Shown piece by piece: positions 59,837 to 64,000 of a stretch of 64,000 nt of DNA. Below the pieces are notes generated by a model. That model was not told where the DNA came from. It ran no database searches and saw only the letters and a program-made list of their open reading frames with translations. Positions within the stretch are counted from its first letter, which is position 1; the number at the start of each line of letters is the position of its first letter. The stretch lies in assembly GCF_003112535.1 (NCBI RefSeq), contig NZ_BEWA01000020.1, positions 62,001 through 126,000 on the forward strand, in the 5' to 3' direction. The DNA is from Streptomyces rishiriensis (GTDB lineage: Bacteria > Actinomycetota > Actinomycetes > Streptomycetales > Streptomycetaceae). The position numbers were made by a program, and so were the translations under genes.

Positions 59837-61006
59837 TCATCCGTCCGAGGCGAGGACGAGGCCCGACGTCGGCACTCCGGTCCCCGCCGTCACCAGGACC
59901 CGAGAGGCTCCCGGCCGCTGGTTCACCGAGGTGCCGCGCAGCTGTCGTACGGCCTCCGCGATGCCGTTCATCCCGTGGAGGTACGCCTCCCCGAGCTGAC
60001 CGCCGTGGGTGTTGAGCGGCAGCCGGTCCTCAGCCACGAAGGCCGCCGCCTCGCCGGGGGCGCAGAAGCCGAACTCCTCCAGCTGCATCAGCACGAACGG
60101 TGTGAAGTGGTCGTACAGGATGCCCACGTCGATGTCGGCCGGCGCCAGCCCGGAGCTGCGCCACAGCCGGCGGGCGACCACGGACGTCTCCGGCAGTCCC
60201 GTCAGGTCGTCCCGGTAGTAGCTGGTCATCTGCTCCTGGGCCCGGCCCGCGCCCTGCGCCGCCGCCGCGACCACGGCGGGCGGCCGCGGCAGGTCGCGGG
60301 CCCGCTCCAGCGAGGTGACGACCAGCGCCTGACCGCCGTCCGTCTCCTGACAGCAGTCCAGCAGCCTGAGCGGTTCCGCGATCCAGCGCGATGCCGCGTG
60401 GTCGGCGAGGGTGATCGGGCGGCCGTGGAAGTACGCCGCCGGGTTCGTCGCCGCGTGCCGACGGGCGGTGACGGCGACGGGCCCGAAGGCCTCCTCCGCG
60501 CCGAGCCCGTGGGCGTACAGGTACCGCTGCGCCGCCATCGCCACCCAGGAGGCCGGCGTGAGCAGACCGAACGGCAGCGACCAGCCGAGCGCCGCGCCCT
60601 CCGCCGACGGCTCCCGGTGCCGCACACCCGACCCGAAACGGCGCCCGGAGCGCTCGTTGAAGGCGCGATAGCAGACGACGACCTCGGCCACGCCCGTCGC
60701 CACGGCGAGCGCCGCCTGCTGCACCGTCGCGCAGGCCGCGCCGCCGCCGTAGTGGACCCGGGAGAAGAAGGACAGCTCGCCCATGCCGCAGGCCTGGGCC
60801 ACGGTGATCTCCGGGCTGGTGTCCATCGTGAAGGTCACCAGGCCGTCCACGTCGGCGGGCGTGAGGCCCGCGTCGGCCAGGGCGGTTCGCACCGCCTCCG
60901 CCGCCAGCCGCAGCTCGCTGCGCCCCGAGTCCTTGGAGAACTCCGTGGCCCCGATGCCGACGATCGCGGCCCGGCCGCCCAGGGAGTCCCGCACGTGCCC
61001 GCTCAC
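59837..61006 (-). CDS. thiolase-fold lipid-transfer protein / Ltp2-like retro-aldolase
   Basis: This 389-residue thiolase-superfamily protein reads IVGIGATEFSKDSGRSELRL, GMGELSFFSRVHYGGGAACA and DVGILYDHFTPFVLMQLEEF, and lacks the standard thiolase nucleophile Cys context. It matches lipid-transfer proteins such as Ltp2, the aldolase that cleaves steroid side-chain CoA thioesters together with a DUF35 partner. Its start overlaps the MaoC gene stop by 4 bp (ATGA). The upstream coupled genes encode MaoC and MaoC-DUF35 proteins, as in the ChsH1/ChsH2/Ltp2 set of cholesterol degraders. Confidence 0.88.
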   Translation of the reverse strand: MSGHVRDSLGGRAAIVGIGATEFSKDSGRSELRLAAEAVRTALADAGLTPADVDGLVTFTMDTSPEITVAQACGMGELSFFSRVHYGGGAACATVQQAALAVATGVAEVVVCYRAFNERSGRRFGSGVRHREPSAEGAALGWSLPFGLLTPASWVAMAAQRYLYAHGLGAEEAFGPVAVTARRHAATNPAAYFHGRPITLADHAASRWIAEPLRLLDCCQETDGGQALVVTSLERARDLPRPPAVVAAAAQGAGRAQEQMTSYYRDDLTGLPETSVVARRLWRSSGLAPADIDVGILYDHFTPFVLMQLEEFGFCAPGEAAAFVAEDRLPLNTHGGQLGEAYLHGMNGIAEAVRQLRGTSVNQRPGASRVLVTAGTGVPTSGLVLASDG

Positions 61007-61398
61007 TCGCCGATCCCCGTCGGGAGGGTGAGCGTGACCGTCCCCGTGACATGCCGGCCCACGCCGTTGTCCCCGGTGACCCGCACCACGGCCGTGTCGC
61101 CGTCGACCTCCTCGACCCGGCCCCTCAACACCATGACGTCCCCCGGGTAGTTGGGTGCGCCCAGGCGGATGGCGACCTTGCGGAGCACCGCCGCGGGGCC
61201 GAAACAGTCGGTGAGGTAGCGGCCGACCAGGCCGTTGGTGGTGAGGATGTTCATGAAGATGTCGGGGGATCCCTTGCGCCGGGCCAGCTCGGGGTCGTGA
61301 TGGACGTCCTGGTAGTCGCGCGAGGCGAGGGCGCCGGCGACGATCAGGGTCCGGGTGACCGCGATCTCCAGCGGCGGCAGCTCGTCGCCGGCCTTCAC
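61003..61398 (-). CDS. MaoC-like enoyl-CoA hydratase (ChsH1-like)
   Basis: This 131-residue single hotdog protein begins MKAGDELPPLEIAVTRTLIV. The catalytic-type segment is SRDYQDVHHDPELARRKGSP with Asp and His in hydratase spacing, followed by IFMNILTTNGLVGRYLTD. The GTG at 61398 has GGGAGGGAG upstream and overlaps the previous stop as GTGA. In the ChsH1-ChsH2 complex this is the subunit that carries the active site, while the partner lacks it. Confidence 0.9.
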   Translation of the reverse strand: MKAGDELPPLEIAVTRTLIVAGALASRDYQDVHHDPELARRKGSPDIFMNILTTNGLVGRYLTDCFGPAAVLRKVAIRLGAPNYPGDVMVLRGRVEEVDGDTAVVRVTGDNGVGRHVTGTVTLTLPTGIGE

Positions 61399-62411
61399 GC
61401 GGCTCCCTCCCGCGCGCGGAACACGGGCAGGGTCAGCTCGTCGTCGTAGACCCGGAACTCCAGCGCCACCGGCATCCCGATGCGCACCTTGTCGTAGGGC
61501 ACGTCGACGACGTCGCTGATCACCCGGACGCCCTCGGCGAGTTCGATCAGCCCCACCGCGTAGGGCGGGGAGAACGCCGGGAAGGGCGGATGATGCATGA
61601 CGACGTACGAGAAGACCGTGCCCTCGCCGCCCGCGTCGACGGTGTCCCACTCCGCCGAACCGCAGGCGTTGCAGCCGGGCAGCCACGGGAAGCGCAGGGT
61701 GTCGCAGACGGCGCAGCGCTGGATGAGGAAGCGGTGGTCGCGGACTCCCGCCCAGAAACCGGCGTTGTCGCGGTTGACGACGGGCCGCGGCCGAAGTTCC
61801 GGCTGCCTCGCCTCCGTCACTGCCGTCGCCGTCCCGTTCCGCGTCGCCGTCCCGTTCGCCGGCGTGTTCCCCGTTGCCGCTGTGGCCGTCGTCGCCGCCT
61901 CCGCCGCCTCGGGGTGCGGCTCCCGTGCGGCGGGCGCGTACTTGAGGATGCGGAAGCGATGGGTGCCGACGAGCGTCCCGCCCGCGCGGATCTCGGTCCG
62001 TGTCGTCACGAAGTATCCGACGCCCAGCTTGGTCGTCTTGCGCCGTGAGACCGACTCGATGACCGTGTCGAAGGCGACCTCGTCCCCGGGGCGCAGCGGA
62101 CGCGCGTACTCCTGCTCGCAGTCGGTGGCGACGACCGCGGTGCAGCCCGCCTCGTCGAGGAGGGCCAGCAGTTCGTCGTAAGCCTGCGCACGTGCGGCGT
62201 GGCCGCTCAGACCGCCCATGATCCACGCCTGGAGCATGGTGGGAGGGGCGATCGCTCCGGGGCCGGTGTACGCCGGGTTGGCGTCGCCCATCGCCTCGCA
62301 CCAGTGCCGGATCATGGGCGCGTTGACGGGGTCGCGGCCCGCGCCCGAGACCGCGGCGGGGCGACCCTCGTAGGCCTTGAGCCGCAGGTGGAGATGGTCG
62401 TCGTCGTCCAC
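61395..62411 (-). CDS. MaoC-DUF35 two-domain protein (ChsH2-like)
   Basis: The protein has 338 residues. The N-terminal hotdog domain (about 1-150: INAPMIRHWCEAMGDANPAY-type sequence, then RPLRPGDEVAFDTVIESVSR) precedes an Ala/Thr-rich linker (about 165-200). A DUF35 module follows with a zinc ribbon (CAVCDTLRFPWLPGCNACGS) and an OB fold (VDAGGEGTVFSYVVMHHPPF). The DUF35 half normally binds the Ltp2 aldolase, so the protein links hydration to retro-aldol cleavage. The GTG at 62411 has GGAAGGAG upstream, and an inverted repeat lies 24 bp further up. It is first gene of the operon. Confidence 0.9.
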   Translation of the reverse strand: MDDDDHLHLRLKAYEGRPAAVSGAGRDPVNAPMIRHWCEAMGDANPAYTGPGAIAPPTMLQAWIMGGLSGHAARAQAYDELLALLDEAGCTAVVATDCEQEYARPLRPGDEVAFDTVIESVSRRKTTKLGVGYFVTTRTEIRAGGTLVGTHRFRILKYAPAAREPHPEAAEAATTATAATGNTPANGTATRNGTATAVTEARQPELRPRPVVNRDNAGFWAGVRDHRFLIQRCAVCDTLRFPWLPGCNACGSAEWDTVDAGGEGTVFSYVVMHHPPFPAFSPPYAVGLIELAEGVRVISDVVDVPYDKVRIGMPVALEFRVYDDELTLPVFRAREGAA

Positions 62412-62730
62412 GGCCGCACTCCTTCCAGACGGTTTCTGACTGTCCGTCAGATTGCGCCGCCTGTCAAGGTCGTCGTCGCACGGAAAACGCCTGCGCGGCG
62501 ACGCCGAAGCACCGCCGCACAGACGCACTCCCCCCACCCCCCCCAGCCCCCTAACCTCCCCAGCCGCCCCCGCCCCCGCCCCCGCGCACAGGCCACTCAG
62601 GCCGCCGCCCCTCCGAGCCCCCAAGTCCCCAAGTCCCCAAGCCCTCAGACCCCCAAGCCCTCGGCCCCGGACACCCCCACCCCCACGCCCCCCACCCCCA
62701 CGCCCCCAGGTCAGTCGGTCACCCCCAGGG
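62412..62730. other. 319-bp intergenic region: operator-like repeat and C-rich tract
   Basis: It holds the TCTGAC-N5-GTCAGA repeat near the ChsH2-like start. A strikingly C-rich, almost G-poor plus strand follows (about 62518-62725) with CCCCCA and CAAGTCCC repeats. No gene was seen. Confidence 0.65.
62435..62451. promoter_or_regulatory. TCTGAC-N5-GTCAGA inverted repeat, candidate operator
   Basis: TCTGACTGTCCGTCAGA has perfect 6-bp arms and lies 24 bp upstream of the ChsH2-like start codon, just before its ribosome site. It resembles TetR-type operators at fatty-acid or steroid catabolic operons, though it does not match the KstR consensus. No regulator gene is adjacent. Confidence 0.6.
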
Positions 62731-63045
62731 TCACCACCACAGCGGGGTGAAGCCGACCGCCACGTTGCTGTTCCCCTGGTTGAGCGCGGTGAACGCGGAC
62801 CCGTTGACCTGCGCGGTATTGCTCTGGGTCGAGGCCCCGGAGCCGACGGCGTTCTGCTGTGTGGTGGACGAGTTGCCGCGGTTGTCGTGGCCGACCCCGC
62901 TGCCGACGACGCTCGCCGCACCCGCGTTCGATCCGTCGTCCGCGAAGCCACCGCTGTCCGCCGTCGCGACGCCGGTGAAGAGCGCGGCGGCCAGCGGAAG
63001 GGCGGAGACGGCGGCGATGACGCGAGCGGTACGGATGCCTGCCAT
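62731..63045 (-). CDS. small secreted Asn/Gln/Ser/Gly-rich protein
   Basis: This 104-residue protein has a signal peptide (MAGIRTARVIAAVSALPLAA, cleavage near VATADSGG). The mature chain of about 74 residues is rich in Asn, Gln, Ser, Thr and Gly (NSSTTQQNAVGSGASTQSNT, QVNGSAFTALNQGNSNVAVG) and has no Cys. GGAGGAACACC precedes the ATG. The spaced Q/N-x-N-x-V-x-G pattern recalls curlin-type or other amyloid-prone repeats, though no family is assigned. It is monocistronic. Confidence 0.85.
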   Translation of the reverse strand: MAGIRTARVIAAVSALPLAAALFTGVATADSGGFADDGSNAGAASVVGSGVGHDNRGNSSTTQQNAVGSGASTQSNTAQVNGSAFTALNQGNSNVAVGFTPLWW

Positions 63046-63503
63046 GGTGTTCCTCCAGAACGGAAGTACGGACGTACCCGGACTGCGTGAGCACCCGGAA
63101 TACGGACGCACTCGACGCAGATGATGCAGATGGCGCAGGTGACGCAGCTGTAGTAGCTGAAGTAGCTGTAGTAGCTGACCCTGCTGAAGTACGGCTTCCA
63201 CCAGGACAGTTGGCCGACCGTCCCGGCACTGTGACGACGTCGCCAGACCAGAGTTGCCCACCGAATACCGGGCGAACCATCCTTTAAGCCCTGATTCGCC
63301 CTCAAGCGTGAGGGTGAGTCGATAAACCACCATCGCGACTTTTGCCGTCCTCGATGCCGCAAACGATGGCAGATCGACCCCCTGCTTCCCGCGCCCGGCA
63401 AGAGGCGAAGCGTTACGGCATTTTCCCGGCGACGGTCACCCGCCTCCGGCGCGTCGCCGCCGACCCTCTTCCCTTTATCGAACACACGTACGACACTGAT
63501 TCC
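63046..63503. other. 458-bp intergenic region with a TAGCTG repeat cluster
   Basis: Bases 63147-63178 contain GTAGTAGCTG twice plus GAAGTAGCTG, making an unusually low-G+C patch. The region should carry the promoter of the small secreted protein gene (minus) and of the primase-polymerase gene (plus). No gene was seen. Confidence 0.55.
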
Positions 63504-64000
63504 ATGGCCACCACCGACCGGTACCCCCGGCAGGCCGCCACCCTGGCCCTCGCCCACGCCCTGTCGGCCGCCGAACGCGGCCTGGCCGTCATCCCCCTGT
63601 CCCGGGCGAAACTCCCGGCCCTGCGCTCCCCCCACCGCGACGCATCCGGACCGGCCGGGCCGCCGTGCCACGGCGAGTGCGGCCGCTTCGGCCACGGCGT
63701 CTACGACGCCTCGACCGACCCGGCACGCATCCGCGAGCTGTTCGCCGCCGCGCCCTGGGCCACCGGTTACGGCATCGCCTGCGGCCTGCCCCCGCACCAC
63801 CTCATCGGCGTCGACCTGGACATCAAGTCGGACACGGACTCCGCGGCCGCGCTGCGCGCCCTCGCCCTGCGCCACAGGTTCACCATCCCGCCGACGATCA
63901 TCGTCCTCACCCCGTCCGGCGGGCGGCACCTCTGGCTCACCGGACCGCCGGAGGTCGTCGTGCCCAACTCGGCCGGCCGCCTCGCCCCCGGCATCGACAT
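63504..64000 (+). CDS. bifunctional DNA primase/polymerase (N-terminal part, runs off the window)
   Basis: The frame is open from ATG at 63504 to the window end (165 complete codons). It reads ALSAAERGLAVIPLSRAKLP, a Cys/His cluster in PCHGECGRFGHGVYDAS, then GIACGLPPHHLIGVDLDIKS with the DxD metal ligands and IIVLTPSGGRHLWLTGPPE. These are the hallmarks of the archaeo-eukaryotic-type prim-pol domain found in many Streptomyces chromosomal and mobile-element proteins. The C-terminal domains and the genomic context to the right are not visible, so a mobile-element origin cannot be judged. Confidence 0.92.
   Translation, partial: MATTDRYPRQAATLALAHALSAAERGLAVIPLSRAKLPALRSPHRDASGPAGPPCHGECGRFGHGVYDASTDPARIRELFAAAPWATGYGIACGLPPHHLIGVDLDIKSDTDSAAALRALALRHRFTIPPTIIVLTPSGGRHLWLTGPPEVVVPNSAGRLAPGID

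Noticed and set aside
63121..63153. Ten-codon ATG frame ending in the TAGCTG cluster as a leader peptide
   Set aside because: No ribosome-binding site precedes it and it does not lead into a plus-strand biosynthetic gene.
63504..64000. Prim-pol gene as proof of an integrative element or prophage
   Set aside because: Only the N-terminal part is visible; such genes also occur as chromosomal genes in Streptomyces, and no other mobile genes are seen.

Overview
The window is a stretch of linear-type actinobacterial chromosome, almost certainly Streptomyces. It has very high G+C, strong G/C third-position bias, many GTG starts, stem-loop terminators flanking tRNAs, leaderless-looking promoters, an iron box of the DmdR1/IdeR type, and family members typical of the genus (SigF/SigN, SSI-like inhibitor, HerA-like DUF853 ATPase, PPOX F420 enzyme, MGT glycosyltransferase). 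From memory, the order purC, purD, dnaX, upp, tadA, sigF, sigN, SSI-like protein, giant PAS protein, TetR/MFS divergon resembles the S. coelicolor SCO4071-to-SCO3998 neighbourhood; this was not checked by search.

Layout. 1-10.6 kb: end of a two-component pair, tRNA-Gly, purC, a dimethylformamidase-like protein, a membrane protein resembling a dead M48 protease, purD, dnaX, SRP RNA and tRNA-Ser(GGA). 10.6-15.5 kb: a more accessory stretch with a WYL regulator/VOC divergon around a perfect palindrome, then a WS/DGAT-like acyltransferase divergent from a glycosyltransferase-thioesterase pair. 15.5-21.5 kb: a CopC-CopD copper protein and an iron-box divergon (siderophore-interacting reductase versus penicillin-acylase-like hydrolase plus siderophore-type acetyltransferase). 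21.5-28.5 kb: housekeeping genes (HhH glycosylase, DUF853 ATPase, LytR_C protein, upp, tadA with its partner, tRNA-Ser(CGA), a 58-residue membrane protein, a Dabb protein). 28.6-31.9 kb: sigF and sigN with a shared ACATGT element upstream, then a lipoprotein.

32.3-40.3 kb: a MarR-MFS-YceI operon in which both the transporter and the YceI protein carry carboxypeptidase-regulatory-like domains, a 32-bp tandem repeat array, an F420 enzyme and a TetR/MFS unit with an operator over an apparently leaderless promoter. 40.4-46.7 kb: a four-gene operon (OmpR/PhoP-type regulator, sensor kinase, GT2-GtrA fusion, GT39) with a PhoP-like direct repeat upstream. 47-50 kb: DUF2797 protein, truncated rhomboid protease, tRNA-Arg(ACG), tRNA-Ser(GCT), SSI-like protein. 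50.4-57.2 kb: a 1594-residue PAS/pseudo-kinase/receiver protein with a long disordered linker, then a QacR-type TetR/MFS divergon. 57.2-62.4 kb: acyl-CoA ligase, SigE-family sigma factor and a tightly coupled ChsH2-ChsH1-Ltp2-like operon. The window closes with a small Asn/Gln-rich secreted protein and the start of a primase-polymerase gene.

The less ordinary items are the degenerate giant kinase with repeated Arg patches, the iron-controlled acylase/acetyltransferase pair, the MarR-MFS-YceI architecture, the acyltransferase-glycosyltransferase-thioesterase mini-cluster and the lone steroid-type retro-aldol operon. All functional statements rest on motifs read by eye; no database search was run.
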